Notes: generated by a model not told the origin, from the sequence alone. Positions 24,655-34,686 are shown, numbered from the stretch's first letter. The stretch: 64,000 bases of DNA from CAYULW01 sp964445815 (GCA_964445815.1 CAYULW010000002.1:1-64000), one strand, 5' to 3'. Program-made: numbers and translations.

Positions 24655-26355
24655 TTAAAGTGTCTCTTTTTCAGAAGGCAATAAACCCTGCAATACAAAA
24701 GCCAATCCAATTACCAATGCCGGAGCAATCAGGTTGTACCACAAATAAGCCAATTCGATTACTTCAAAACGGTTGAGGGTATAAAGTACGATAATGAGTG
24801 CCTGTGCGATAATGGCGGCTATAAATACCGCTTTGCCTTTGATGCTTTTGAAGAAAAAAGCCACCAAAAAGATGCCCAAAATGGTGCCGTAAAACAAAGA
24901 GCCTAAAATGTTCACTGCCTCAATCAGATTGTCGAACAAGTCGGCCAAAGCGGCAAAACCGATGGCAAATAATCCAAAGAGAAAGGTGAACCACTTGCTG
25001 CTCAAGAGGTAGTGTTTGTCATCTGCTTTAGGACGGATGTTGCGCTTGTAGATGTCTACCGTGGTAGTGGAAGCTAGGGCATTTAGTTCGGCAGAGGTGG
25101 AGGACATGGCCGCAGAGAAAATCACAGCCAGCAACAAACCGACGATGCCTACTGGTAAATAATGGATCACAAAATTGATAAAGATGTAATCGTCATCTTC
25201 CAATATTGCATCAGGTTTGGCTTTGGCGATCAGGTCTTTGGCATCTTGCATGAGCAATTGCTCTTCTTTGTGCAATTGCTGTATGACTTTGGCTTGTTCT
25301 ACATCATTTTCTTCGACTTGTTGCAAGAGCAGGGTTTTCTTACTGTCGAACACCATGCGCTGTTTGAAATGGAGTGCCTCATAATTTTGAGCGTATTCAC
25401 TTTGCTTCACCGCACTTACATTTTCCTGATTAAAGTGGAGGGGAGGCATCACAAATTGATAGAACAAGAAAAGCAATATGCCAACAAACAAGATGAAAAA
25501 CTGCATGGGGATTTTGAGCAGTCCGTTAAACATTAAACCCAAACGGCTCTCCCGAATCGACTTACCGCTTAAATAGCGCTGCACCTGACTTTGATCCGTG
25601 CCGAAATAGCTCAACTGCAAAAAGAAACCGCCCAAGAGACCCGACCAGATGTTGTAGCGGCTCTCCGGATTGAACTCCCAGTCGATGACTTCCATCTTAT
25701 CCATGATGCCCGCCAATTTTAAGCCTTGCCCCAGACTTACATAATCGCTGAGGTAATAGATCAAAAAACCACAGGCAATGAACATGCCCAGAAAGATGAC
25801 CCCCATCTGTTGCTTATGGGTTTGACTGACGGCCTTTGTGCCACCTGAAACGGTATAAATGATCACCAGAGCACCGATAAAGAGTATGGTAACATTCAAA
25901 CTCCAACCGATAATTTGAGATAAAATGATAGCCGGTGCATAAATGGTAATGCCCGCTGCCAGACCACGTTGTAAGAGAAACAATGACGCCGTTAAAAAAC
26001 GGGTACGGTTATCGAAACGGGATTCTAAAAATTCATAAGCCGTGTAGACCTTGAGTTTGTAATACAAGGGAATAAAAACGGTAGAAATAACGATCATGGC
26101 CAGAGGCAAACCAAAATAAAATTGTACAAAGCCCATGCCTTCCATATACGCTTGCCCGGGGGTAGATAAGAAAGTAATGGCAGAGGCCTGAGTGGCCATC
26201 ACCGACAGACCGATGGTCCACCAGTTGGAAGATTTACCGCCTAAGAGGTAACCTTCTATGTTTTGACTGCCACGGGTTTTCCAGACTCCGTAAATGACAA
26301 TAAAGGCCAGAGTGCCTAAAAGTACAGTCCAATCGATCCAACCCAGAGCACTCAT
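24655..26355 (-). CDS. Sodium:solute symporter (SSS family)
   Basis: 566 aa with about 13 membrane helices. SSS signatures include GTLAFIVIYGVWKTRG, LSVMATQASAITFLSTPGQA and the conserved SAAMSSTSAELNALAST sodium-site helix. A hydrophilic insert of about 90 residues (roughly 295-385, rich in Glu/Lys/Gln) sits between helices in the middle; it is absent from short SSS transporters. The gene overlaps a 45-aa membrane protein by 4 bp, and both follow a PIG-L-type deacetylase gene, so the substrate could be a sugar or amide product of that enzyme (inference). Confidence 0.9.
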   Translation of the reverse strand: MSALGWIDWTVLLGTLAFIVIYGVWKTRGSQNIEGYLLGGKSSNWWTIGLSVMATQASAITFLSTPGQAYMEGMGFVQFYFGLPLAMIVISTVFIPLYYKLKVYTAYEFLESRFDNRTRFLTASLFLLQRGLAAGITIYAPAIILSQIIGWSLNVTILFIGALVIIYTVSGGTKAVSQTHKQQMGVIFLGMFIACGFLIYYLSDYVSLGQGLKLAGIMDKMEVIDWEFNPESRYNIWSGLLGGFFLQLSYFGTDQSQVQRYLSGKSIRESRLGLMFNGLLKIPMQFFILFVGILLFLFYQFVMPPLHFNQENVSAVKQSEYAQNYEALHFKQRMVFDSKKTLLLQQVEENDVEQAKVIQQLHKEEQLLMQDAKDLIAKAKPDAILEDDDYIFINFVIHYLPVGIVGLLLAVIFSAAMSSTSAELNALASTTTVDIYKRNIRPKADDKHYLLSSKWFTFLFGLFAIGFAALADLFDNLIEAVNILGSLFYGTILGIFLVAFFFKSIKGKAVFIAAIIAQALIIVLYTLNRFEVIELAYLWYNLIAPALVIGLAFVLQGLLPSEKETL

Positions 26356-26489
26356 AAACTGTAGTAATTTGTAATGCCAATAAAAGCTAGGATCAGTAGT
26401 ACCTCAAACACCAATATGAACCAATACAGGCCTTTCCATGTTTTGAAGAAAGGCGGTTGTTCTGTGAGTGCTTCTTTAGTTTTGTCCAT
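26352..26489 (-). CDS. Tiny single-helix membrane protein
   Basis: 45 aa, absent from ordinary ORF listings. It starts at ATG 26489 (MDKTKEALTEQPPFF), has one membrane helix (LYWFILVFEVLLILAFIGI) and ends in ATGA overlapping the symporter start. It overlaps the end of the PIG-L gene by 14 bp. The tight coupling suggests a small accessory subunit of the symporter. Confidence 0.7.
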   Translation of the reverse strand: MDKTKEALTEQPPFFKTWKGLYWFILVFEVLLILAFIGITNYYSL

Positions 26490-28950
26490 AATTGATCAAA
26501 TTCACTAAAAGTCGATAAGCACCGGGAACACCTGCCGGCAATTGTCTGAAAAAAGAAATGCCGGTAAATACCACTTTACCCGTTCCATAATCTCCGACCA
26601 ATAAACTGCCCTTTAGCGGTTCTTCTCCCTTATCGTTCCACGCAATCAATGGGGTATAGGCTTCATCCCAAGAATCGGCAAAATACAAGCCTCGCTCTTG
26701 TACCCAATGATCAAAGTCTTCCATTCTGATCTTGTTGGGCGCTTGTAAAACCGGGTGATCAGGCTCTAATAAAGTCACTTTTGCATCTTCTTCCGTTACC
26801 CTTCCGCGTGAAAGCTTCAGATCAAGAGGCCCTAGCTCATCCGATTTTAAACCTCTGCTGGTATTGTACTGTATAATCAATGTACCACCCTGTTCCACAT
26901 AGGCAGTTAAAAGTTTATTGCCATTGCGTAGGCTCCCCTGAGTATTGTAGGCTCGAATACCTAACAATATGCAGTTATAATCAGAAAGCTTTAATTTGGG
27001 CAAGTCAGTCGCTTCAAATTCATCAACCGTTAGTCCTATGGAACGTAAGCCTTGAGGGACGTCATCACCACTGCCTTTAATGTATGCCACTTTTTGAACT
27101 TTTGTTTTCAGTGAGGTTTTAACCAATTTTAGTTTCGTTTCCGGGTAGATGACTTGTGGTTCAATGTGTTCATAATCTACAACTTGCTGTCCTCTTGCTT
27201 TAGATCGACTAAACTGGAACTTTAACTCTGCTGTGCTTTCTCCCTTTGGGGGTGTAATGTTAAAACTGACTTTCAGTTCTTCTCCTTTCAGGATCAATTC
27301 AAAAGGAATTTCTTGTGGTTCAACTTGCCACCCTTCAGGAACGATGGCTTTAATGCTGTTCTTAATAGAGTCTTTATGCGCCATGATCATCAATTCCACC
27401 TTTTTCGCCTGCTCATTCGCAAAGAGATACACCCCTTGACTTGCGGTAGCCGTTACCTCAGGACTGACCCATAAATCTCTATACAAACCGCCATACACCC
27501 GATCTGTCCATCGGTATTGTACTTTGCGCTCAAAAGGAATGGATTGGCCTTCTATGTTTAACGAATACCTGACAATTAATTTGGGTCGGTTCATGGGAAG
27601 GCCATATTCTCCGGTTTGGTGAATCAAGCTCATGTTGTTTTTTTGAGCATGCTCAAAAAGCTCTTCTCTTAACCAATAGGGATGAGAAGGGTGAATGGCT
27701 ATCTCTGTTGTAAATGACACTTGCTTCAATTCATTGGTATTTAATGTGATGTTGCTAATGGTCGTGTCAGGTCTTTTGAGCTCTTCCATAATCACGTTTA
27801 CAGGTGAGCGCACTATAAATTCAGCGGTTAAGTCCACAGGTGTCAATTGAAAGGCAGGGTAATCATAATCTCTACTGATCATTTCTACATGAATACCTGC
27901 TGCCGCTTCAATGATGCGTTTCAGACTGTTCAACTTTTCCTCCTTGTATGGATTGTCTTCCATTTGGTCGATGGCTGTGTAGAGTTCTGCCAAAGCTTTT
28001 ACAGATTGATGCGGCGTTTTAAAATCAAAAGCGGCAATAATAGCATCCACTTTTTCGCCGATGACTGCACCACCTTTCACCCGTTTCCAAGACATGTCTA
28101 TGTCATGAAAGAGATCTTTCTTTGCCTTGCTTCCTGCTGTGTGTTTCAAATATTCCAGTTGGCTTCCTCTTGTTTTGGCTGAACCAAAACCCTGACTCCG
28201 ATGCTGTGAACGACTTTCGGCAGCAATTTCAGAGTAGGAGAGACCCAATATGGGATTGTATTCACCATAATCAATGACAATAAAATCATCGCTTAATTCA
28301 GCTTGTTCAGGAATGCTTTTGTCCCACCATACCGAAGTGTTCCACAAAATGCGTTTAGACTGCCAGGGTTTAACCAATTTTAAGTGTTCAGGGTATTGCT
28401 TGGCATCCGCGGCCAATTCAAATGCAATCTCAGCCAACATGGCTGAGGCTGTATGGTGGCCATGACCTGCTCTTTTGTCCGGAGGAAAACGGGTAATAAT
28501 AATATCAGGTTGAAATTCTCGAATGCGATACACCACATCACCCAGAACATGGTATTTGTTCCATTTTTCAAGTGTTTCAGCGGCGGTTTTAGAATAACCA
28601 AAATCAACGGCGCTACTAAAAAACTGTTCTGCACCATCAATTTTTCTTGCCTCGATTAACTCCTGTGTTCTCAATACTCCCATGGCATCTCCTTTCTCAG
28701 TTCCGATCAGGTTTTGTCCCCCATCTCCTCGGGTGAGAGAAAGATAAGCCGTCCGCACTAATTTTTCATTTTCCAACCAAGCGATCAAGCGGGTATTTTC
28801 ATCATCCGGATGGGCTGCGACATACAGCACATTGGCACACACATTCAGTTTCTTGATTTCCTGATAGATGTCTGAAGAGCTGACAACGGGACGTTGGGCA
28901 AAAGCAGAAAAATAGAGTAAACAAAGACACAAGGAGAGTAGACGATTCAT
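26476..28950 (-). CDS. Secreted PIG-L-type deacetylase, multidomain
   Basis: 824 aa from ATG 28950, where a signal peptide begins (LLSLCLCLLYFSAFAQ). The N-terminal third is a PIG-L/LmbE domain: AAHPDDENTRL (zinc-binding His and Asp near residues 47-50), RGDGGQNLIG, and the later zinc His in GHGHHTAS. The middle is NEW3-like or other beta-sandwich sequence, and the C-terminal ~200 residues look like a glutamine-amidotransferase/trehalose-utilisation-like fold (CILLGIRAYNT, YVEQGGTLIIQYN). Expected activity: removal of N-acetyl groups from an amino sugar conjugate outside the cytosol. It heads an operon with the tiny membrane protein and the symporter. Confidence 0.87.
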   Translation of the reverse strand: MNRLLSLCLCLLYFSAFAQRPVVSSSDIYQEIKKLNVCANVLYVAAHPDDENTRLIAWLENEKLVRTAYLSLTRGDGGQNLIGTEKGDAMGVLRTQELIEARKIDGAEQFFSSAVDFGYSKTAAETLEKWNKYHVLGDVVYRIREFQPDIIITRFPPDKRAGHGHHTASAMLAEIAFELAADAKQYPEHLKLVKPWQSKRILWNTSVWWDKSIPEQAELSDDFIVIDYGEYNPILGLSYSEIAAESRSQHRSQGFGSAKTRGSQLEYLKHTAGSKAKKDLFHDIDMSWKRVKGGAVIGEKVDAIIAAFDFKTPHQSVKALAELYTAIDQMEDNPYKEEKLNSLKRIIEAAAGIHVEMISRDYDYPAFQLTPVDLTAEFIVRSPVNVIMEELKRPDTTISNITLNTNELKQVSFTTEIAIHPSHPYWLREELFEHAQKNNMSLIHQTGEYGLPMNRPKLIVRYSLNIEGQSIPFERKVQYRWTDRVYGGLYRDLWVSPEVTATASQGVYLFANEQAKKVELMIMAHKDSIKNSIKAIVPEGWQVEPQEIPFELILKGEELKVSFNITPPKGESTAELKFQFSRSKARGQQVVDYEHIEPQVIYPETKLKLVKTSLKTKVQKVAYIKGSGDDVPQGLRSIGLTVDEFEATDLPKLKLSDYNCILLGIRAYNTQGSLRNGNKLLTAYVEQGGTLIIQYNTSRGLKSDELGPLDLKLSRGRVTEEDAKVTLLEPDHPVLQAPNKIRMEDFDHWVQERGLYFADSWDEAYTPLIAWNDKGEEPLKGSLLVGDYGTGKVVFTGISFFRQLPAGVPGAYRLLVNLINYGQN

Positions 28951-29014
28951 GGTAATTGTATTTGGAGCATAAAAATACTGCTTTGAAGGCAGGCATCTTT
29001 TGCAAAAGCGTAAT

Positions 29015-29581
29015 TTAAAACAAATTAACATCTGACCTTAACAAACCCATATATACACTATCTATGAACCTGCCATCGTAGTAATAATTTTCTCTCAGGT
29101 GACCTTCATGCTGAAAACCGACTTTTTCCAGCAGCTTAATAGAGGGAATATTGTCCGGATCAACATCTGCAGAAATGCTGTTGATATTCATGCTTTTAAA
29201 GGCGTATTTACAAATGTGTAAAATGCAATCAGACATCATGCCTTTGCCCCGGAAATCTGAAGAAAGACCAAAGCCAATTTCTGCTCTGAAGTGGTCTTTG
29301 AAAAAGCGCCACAATCCAATATAACCGATTAATTGTGTCGAATCCATCGGACTAATTTTCCAACTCAGATTGGTTTGTTCCTTAAATCCTTGAATATTCG
29401 ATTGTACCATTTCTTCAGCTTGACTCATTGAATGATAGGGATCCATGCCTAAGTATTTCATAAAATCTTTATCTGATCTCAAAGCATATAAAGCTTCAGC
29501 GTCTTCTTCCTGAAAGGGTAGAAGTTGCACCATGTTGGTTTTTAGTATGGGAAAACTGTTTGGGAAAAAAAAAGGCTGCAT
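29015..29581 (-). CDS. GNAT-family acetyltransferase, RimJ-like
   Basis: About 188 aa from ATG 29581; an earlier start would overlap the upstream gene. Features: VQLLPFQEEDAEALYALRSD, LIGYIGLWRF, AEIGFGLSSDFRGKGMMSDCI (acetyl-CoA loop), and SADVDPDNIPSIKLLEKVGF typical of ribosomal-protein-type GNATs. Acceptor unknown. It starts 2 bp before the stop-side end of the TPR glycosyltransferase gene, suggesting a shared transcript. Confidence 0.86.
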   Translation of the reverse strand: MQPFFFPNSFPILKTNMVQLLPFQEEDAEALYALRSDKDFMKYLGMDPYHSMSQAEEMVQSNIQGFKEQTNLSWKISPMDSTQLIGYIGLWRFFKDHFRAEIGFGLSSDFRGKGMMSDCILHICKYAFKSMNINSISADVDPDNIPSIKLLEKVGFQHEGHLRENYYYDGRFIDSVYMGLLRSDVNLF

Positions 29582-29582
29582 T

Positions 29583-31556
29583 TTATATGGGGTATTGACT
29601 GCGGTTAATACTGGGATCAATTTGCAGGGCCTTGTCCATCCATAATTTAGCTTTTTCCTCCTGACCTAAGTTGTAATAACTTATAGCTAGGTCAATATAG
29701 TTTATGGCTAAATTGGGTTGAAGTTCTATGGCTTTATGCAAAACGGGAATGCTTTTATCAAACTGCCGGCTCAGGCCATAAACGATGCCTAAGTTTCTGT
29801 TCACCTCATAGTTGTTTGGGGCCAATTGTTGGGCTGTTTGAATAAGTTGTATGGCTTTGTTTAAGTCATTTTTATATTGACCATAGGCTCGACCAAGGTT
29901 AAGATAGGCCTGCATTTGATTGGGATTAATCTTGAGCAGACTTTCATAAGCTCTGATCCTGTAATCAATGTCTTTTTCCTGCTCTAGGATAATGTAGCAA
30001 TTGTTCCAGGTATTTTGATGGTAAGGATTAATACTTAAAATTTTAAAGTAGTAAGGCATCGCATTTTGGGCGGATTTGTAGCGTTCCCATTGCGCATTGC
30101 CCATTAAAATCAAGGCATCAACGTATTCAGGATAAATGTTGATGGCTCTGTTCAAATGCATGATGCTTTTATCTATTATGGCCAAACGTTCTGCTTCGGT
30201 TTTGGCTTCTTTGGATTTCTCTTCCAATAATACACCTCCTGCCATGACCTGGCTTTTTGCACCATTTACAGAAATCTCAGCATCGTGGGTAGATAGGGTG
30301 TAATTGTTTTTCCATACAGCATTTCTCGTCACGGTTTTGAATCCGTATGCCAGAAATAGTGTACCAAGAAGCAGTAATTGTAAGCTTTTATTCTTAGTAA
30401 ATAAAGGTAGATACCGTGTAAAAAACAGAGCGGCAAACAAACAAAATCCTAATGAAGAAACGTAGATGAAGCGTTCGTTCATGAACGCACCTATGGGGAA
30501 AATCAGGTTAGAAGCGATGCTCAATGTGACACCGTAAATAAGAATAGAAAAACCTAAGATGGTTCGATTTTTTATTCCCTTTATTGATAAGTAAATCAGA
30601 TAAATATGAGTTATTATCGAAAGTATAACATAGGTGTTTGTCCAATTGACAATGGGAATGTGTTTCGGGTAGTAATCATAGGTTAAAGGATGGGGAAAAA
30701 AGAGCAATTGAAGATACTTTCCAAGAGTCAAAACAATGGTGGCATATTTTTCAGAAAGACTGGATTCGAGAAAAGGATCGTTCATCAGGCTATCGGCCAC
30801 ATCAGAGATGCCTCCACCTACTACTTTATAGCGAATTGCAAACCACACTGCCGAGGATAGCATGAGGACACCAATGACAGTGGGTATACTTTTTAGATGC
30901 TCTTTCTTGAAGAAATAGATGGTCAGTGGAAAAAGAGCCAGCCAGGTAATGGCATTTTCTTTAGAAAGTAGAGCACACAAAAAGGCAATAAAAATGCCAA
31001 GCAAATAGAGTGGCTGCTTGAAGTCCAGATACTTTAAAATCAACCATAAAACCAATAGCTCTCCTGAAAAGGCCATGAGTTCATCTAAACCCTTGATATT
31101 CGCTACAACTTCTGTATGAATGGGATGAAAGAACCATAATAAGCTCACAAGAAAAGGAAAGCTTAACCAAGGCAGTAATTTATTTTGTTGTGGCAATAAT
31201 TGCCTTAGTACGATAAAAAGTAAAAAGCCGTTGAGTATATAAAACAAGACATTGGTTAAATGTCCGATGAAAGGATTGGCACCAAACAATGCATATTGAA
31301 TACTAAAAACAACCATAGATAGAGGACGATATCTACCACCGGAGACCAGTTCCTTTTTAACACCGTAAAATCCAACGAACTGATCGTGGGTCATTTGCTT
31401 CCATATGCCACTCCAGCCTTCTTTGGTAAAGTTATTCTCGGTAATGACCAAAGCATCATCTAAGGTGTAGTCATGTCCTAATGTGTTGCCATAGAGTAGA
31501 AATCCAAGAACAAGAAATAAACCTAAAGTCTGATATGTAGAAAGCGATTTGATCAT
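29583..31556 (-). CDS. TMTC-like GT-C membrane glycosyltransferase with TPRs (paralogue)
   Basis: 657 aa, same architecture as the gene at 3933: about ten helices, acidic first loop (GHDYTLDDALVI), the hallmark HPIHTEVVANIKGLDELM, LLSKENAITWLALFPL, then TPRs from about residue 430 (YVDALILMGNAQWE, AYLNLGRAYGQYK, NYIDLAISYYNLG). Likely a lipid-linked-sugar dependent protein glycosyltransferase with a periplasmic TPR arm for acceptor binding. It shares one base with the downstream end of the bestrophin gene. Confidence 0.82.
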   Translation of the reverse strand: MIKSLSTYQTLGLFLVLGFLLYGNTLGHDYTLDDALVITENNFTKEGWSGIWKQMTHDQFVGFYGVKKELVSGGRYRPLSMVVFSIQYALFGANPFIGHLTNVLFYILNGFLLFIVLRQLLPQQNKLLPWLSFPFLVSLLWFFHPIHTEVVANIKGLDELMAFSGELLVLWLILKYLDFKQPLYLLGIFIAFLCALLSKENAITWLALFPLTIYFFKKEHLKSIPTVIGVLMLSSAVWFAIRYKVVGGGISDVADSLMNDPFLESSLSEKYATIVLTLGKYLQLLFFPHPLTYDYYPKHIPIVNWTNTYVILSIITHIYLIYLSIKGIKNRTILGFSILIYGVTLSIASNLIFPIGAFMNERFIYVSSLGFCLFAALFFTRYLPLFTKNKSLQLLLLGTLFLAYGFKTVTRNAVWKNNYTLSTHDAEISVNGAKSQVMAGGVLLEEKSKEAKTEAERLAIIDKSIMHLNRAINIYPEYVDALILMGNAQWERYKSAQNAMPYYFKILSINPYHQNTWNNCYIILEQEKDIDYRIRAYESLLKINPNQMQAYLNLGRAYGQYKNDLNKAIQLIQTAQQLAPNNYEVNRNLGIVYGLSRQFDKSIPVLHKAIELQPNLAINYIDLAISYYNLGQEEKAKLWMDKALQIDPSINRSQYPI

Positions 31557-32545
31557 TACAACTGAAAACCGTTCTGAGATGGCATTGGTTCGGGGATGTT
31601 GCTGTCATTGATCATTTCTCTAAGATCAATCTCAATTCCCCGAGCAATAGTAGTAATGGGAACATCGTTGTAGGTGCCTTCAAATGGATTTTCCGAGTAG
31701 TCTCCGATCTTTTCCATCAAAAAGAAAATCCAGATCAATAAACCGGAAACAAATGGAGCCGACCAGAACAAGATCGGATGACTGTCTTTGTCAAAGATGT
31801 CTAAAAGTCCGAAAGGCATCAAAGCACAAAAGACCATTGTCAACCACAATGCAGTTGAAGCGTATTGCCTTGGAAAAGGAAAGTTTTTAATGCGCTCGGA
31901 CTTGCCCTGATGCGTATACAGGTTGGAGATCAGATGATGGAATTCCATGTGACGGAAATCCTCAAAATAGTTAGTGTCTCTCAGTTCTTGAAGTCGTATG
32001 GACTGTTTCGCTAGAATTTGGGTGGCTGTATTGGACTTACTGCTTAAGGTTTTTATTTCTTCTTCACTGATCAGTTGACTGAGTTCACCGTCTAGCTTAT
32101 TGTGATAATCTTCACAAATGGTATTAATAAAACGCCCCTTGATGCGTTCATCCGTATGTTCCCATTCTCGAGCTAGTCTCAATTGATGTCTGAGTGCAGT
32201 TAACCAGGCAATGTGACGATAGATCAATTCTTTCTTCACTTCATCCGCCTTTTCTCCTTGTACAAATGCGACCGTAGCAGCAGCGAAACTTCTGCTGTCA
32301 TTAACAATAGCTCCCCATATCTTTCTTGCCTCCCAGGTTCTGTCGTAGGAGCTGTTATTTTTAAAACCCAGATAAAAAGCAACTGCGATACCGACAACAC
32401 TTACCGGCTGCCAGGGGAGCATGAGATTCAGGTCTAAGAAATAGATAATGGCATAAATAACTCCGGAATATAGAACCCCTAAAATAAAAGGCTTCTTAGA
32501 CCAGTTAAAGGTCATCCAGAAGCCATAGTTTCGTTTTATATACAT
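31556..32545 (-). CDS. Bestrophin-family anion channel
   Basis: 329 aa. Bestrophin (UPF0187) signatures: YIKRNYGFWMTFNWSKKPF, WQPVSVVGIAVAFYLGFKNN, SSYDRTWEARKIWGAIVNDSR, and a late EKIGDYSENPFEGTYNDVPI followed by DLREMI. Four membrane helices are expected, forming a pentameric chloride-conducting channel in the inner membrane. It overlaps the next gene by one base. Confidence 0.94.
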   Translation of the reverse strand: MYIKRNYGFWMTFNWSKKPFILGVLYSGVIYAIIYFLDLNLMLPWQPVSVVGIAVAFYLGFKNNSSYDRTWEARKIWGAIVNDSRSFAAATVAFVQGEKADEVKKELIYRHIAWLTALRHQLRLAREWEHTDERIKGRFINTICEDYHNKLDGELSQLISEEEIKTLSSKSNTATQILAKQSIRLQELRDTNYFEDFRHMEFHHLISNLYTHQGKSERIKNFPFPRQYASTALWLTMVFCALMPFGLLDIFDKDSHPILFWSAPFVSGLLIWIFFLMEKIGDYSENPFEGTYNDVPITTIARGIEIDLREMINDSNIPEPMPSQNGFQL

Positions 32546-32655
32546 GCTCTAAAATTATGGAGAACTTGCAGATAAACAGTAGAGTGCAGAGCTAAAGTTC
32601 TATATCTTACTTTAACACTGCACTTGGACTTGAGTTTTTAAAAGATTCAAACAGG

Positions 32656-33171
32656 TTATTCTTTAATTTTTCCCACTAAAAAGGAAACCCTTGTATCTGC
32701 CCATTCCAGATGGACCATTCCATCACTTATGGAATAGGTCAGTTCTTCTTTATTTTCAATTTGAACAGGTTTTACTTTCAGAACCAAGACATTTTTTTCA
32801 GGATCCATATTGTAAGCACCCCATTGCTTGGCTTCGGAATTAAAAATGAGCTCCCAATCATCATCATTTACAGGTCTCACAAAAAAAGCATATTTGCCTG
32901 CCTCAAGTTTTTGACCATTAAGGTTTACATCCTGAGAAAATTCCATAGTAGTGGCTTCATTGGCACCTGCTCTCCATACTTTTCCCCATTCTTCCAGTCC
33001 ACCAAAAATGGTTCTGCCTCTAACCGAAGGGGAGTGGTAATTAATGACAATAGTGGTTTCACCTACTTTGCCTTCTGTAGTTTTAGGCGGACTTTTCTTT
33101 TTTTCTTGTGCTTGTAGAGATAGTCCGCTAATCAAGAGCAGACCAATAAAAAAGGGGACTAATTTTTTCAT
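32656..33171 (-). CDS. DUF2911 secreted protein
   Basis: 171 aa with a signal peptide (VPFFIGLLLISGLSLQAQ). The DUF2911 pattern is clear: INYHSPSVRGRTIFGGL, WGKVWRAGANEATT, LEAGKYAFFVRP, WELIFNSEAKQWGAY and VHLEWADTRVSF. A small periplasmic or outer beta-rich protein common in Bacteroidota, function unknown. It stands alone between the bestrophin and desaturase genes. Confidence 0.92.
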   Translation of the reverse strand: MKKLVPFFIGLLLISGLSLQAQEKKKSPPKTTEGKVGETTIVINYHSPSVRGRTIFGGLEEWGKVWRAGANEATTMEFSQDVNLNGQKLEAGKYAFFVRPVNDDDWELIFNSEAKQWGAYNMDPEKNVLVLKVKPVQIENKEELTYSISDGMVHLEWADTRVSFLVGKIKE

Positions 33172-33229
33172 GATTTATATTTTTTTCGAATTTAATTGAA
33201 TATTTCCAAAATCGGTCAATAGTTCATTA

Positions 33230-34330
33230 CTATTTACCCAATTCGTCTAAAAATTTGGCATGTCCGGCCAATGCTTCTCTAAAGCTTGGAGTATTGTGAT
33301 ACGGTAAGTTAAACTCTGCTGCTGTTTGCTTTACAATCTTCGCGATTGCTTTATAGTGAATATGGCAAATATTGGGGAATAAATGGTGTTCGATCTGAAA
33401 ATTTAATCCTCCTACAAACCAGGATAACAAACGGTTATTATTTGCAAAATTGGCAGTTGTCAGCATCTGATGTGTCGCAGCATCATTTTCCAATTCCTTG
33501 TCATCGTTTAAAGTAGGATAAGAAGTAGAAGGAATAACATGAGCACATTGAAAGATGACCCCTAATATTAAACCGGCTAAAAAATGCATGAAAAACCAAC
33601 CTGATACAATATAATACCAAGGGAGTTCAATAAGATAAAGCGGTAAGAAAAGAAAGACTGTAAAATAGATGATCTTACGAAAAATCAAAGCAGTAAGTTC
33701 CTTCCGATAACTTTTACCTTGTGCTTTCAATAATCCCATTCTATTGAACCTGGGCAGTTGACCAAAATCTTTAAAAGTAACCCAGATAAAGGTCATCAAT
33801 CCGTAAAAAAACCAGGCATAATAAGCTTGGTATCTGAAGAATGGTTTCAGAGGTTGATTGGGAGAAAACCGCATTACTCCAGATGGGCTGATGTCTTCAT
33901 CGTATCCGTCTATGTTGGTATAGGAATGGTGTAAGACATTGTGTTGTATTTTCCAGTTAATGGTGGAACCAGCAACAAAGTTCAGGGTAGCTTGCCCTAT
34001 AAAGTTATTGACCTTCTTACTCTTGGATAAAGATCCGTGACAGGCATCATGCATTACTCCAAGCCCCATTCCTGCAATACCAATTCCCATTAGTAACCAA
34101 AGGCCATAAAAAATGAAAAGATTAAATGAAGTCCCGTAGAGGAGCAAAATAATAAACGGAGCGAGATAGAGAAGTGGCATTGCAAAGACCTTGATCCATA
34201 TTCGATAGTCACCTGTTTTCGATTTATTGTTGGTTTTAAAGTAATCATTTACGCGTTTTCTCACAGTAGATCCAAATCCACTTTTTGGATTGCTCGCAAA
34301 TTTTGGTGCTTGAAAGGATGTCTTTTCCAT
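33230..34330 (-). CDS. Membrane fatty acid desaturase
   Basis: 366 aa. All three histidine boxes are present: HDACHGS, HNVLHHSYTNIDG and QIEHHLFP, with four membrane helices arranged as in acyl-CoA/acyl-lipid desaturases. The QIEHH third box is typical of front-end (delta-5/delta-6-like) desaturases, here without a cytochrome b5 domain. Likely role: oxygen-dependent introduction of a double bond into membrane acyl chains, perhaps in adaptation to cold; a cold-shock gene is next upstream but has its own terminator. Confidence 0.92.
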   Translation of the reverse strand: MEKTSFQAPKFASNPKSGFGSTVRKRVNDYFKTNNKSKTGDYRIWIKVFAMPLLYLAPFIILLLYGTSFNLFIFYGLWLLMGIGIAGMGLGVMHDACHGSLSKSKKVNNFIGQATLNFVAGSTINWKIQHNVLHHSYTNIDGYDEDISPSGVMRFSPNQPLKPFFRYQAYYAWFFYGLMTFIWVTFKDFGQLPRFNRMGLLKAQGKSYRKELTALIFRKIIYFTVFLFLPLYLIELPWYYIVSGWFFMHFLAGLILGVIFQCAHVIPSTSYPTLNDDKELENDAATHQMLTTANFANNNRLLSWFVGGLNFQIEHHLFPNICHIHYKAIAKIVKQTAAEFNLPYHNTPSFREALAGHAKFLDELGK

Positions 34331-34451
34331 GGAACTAGTTCACAATGTTAGATAAACGTTTGCTTAAAATAGTTCTTTTTGGTAGGCAGAGGATATGTTG
34401 TTTCCGTCGATAAGGACGGCCAGATTAAGATTTGTTGTCATGTTCAATTGG

Positions 34452-34483
34452 AATAAAAAACGGCCATCATAAATGATGACCGT
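34452..34483 (-). terminator. Terminator of the cold-shock operon
   Basis: On the minus strand ACGGTCATCAT pairs with ATGATGGCCGT (34483-34473 with 34470-34460, one G-T pair), followed by six T. It lies 12 bp after the csp stop and ends that transcript before the desaturase gene. Confidence 0.8.
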
Positions 34484-34494
34484 CTTACTAATTC

Positions 34495-34686
34495 CTAAAC
34501 TTGTTTAACATCTATTGCATTCAGGCCTTTCTGACCTTGCTTAGTTTCAAATGTGACATGATCCATTTCATTAATTTGATCAACTAATCCTGATCTGTGA
34601 ACAAATATGTCTTCTTTAGACTCTTCATCTGTAATAAAACCGAATCCTTTTTCAGTATTATAAAATTTTACTATTCCTTTTTTCAT
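34495..34686 (-). CDS. Cold-shock domain protein (CspA family)
   Basis: 63 aa, single OB-fold. Both RNA-binding motifs are visible: KGFGFITDE (RNP1) and DIFVHRS (RNP2), ending in KQGQKGLNAIDVKQV. It is an RNA chaperone of the cytosol. The start overlaps the stop of the Lys-rich small gene (ATGA), and a strong terminator follows, so this is a two-gene operon with a long untranslated region upstream (34902-35179), as often seen for temperature-regulated csp genes. Confidence 0.95.
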   Translation of the reverse strand: MKKGIVKFYNTEKGFGFITDEESKEDIFVHRSGLVDQINEMDHVTFETKQGQKGLNAIDVKQV

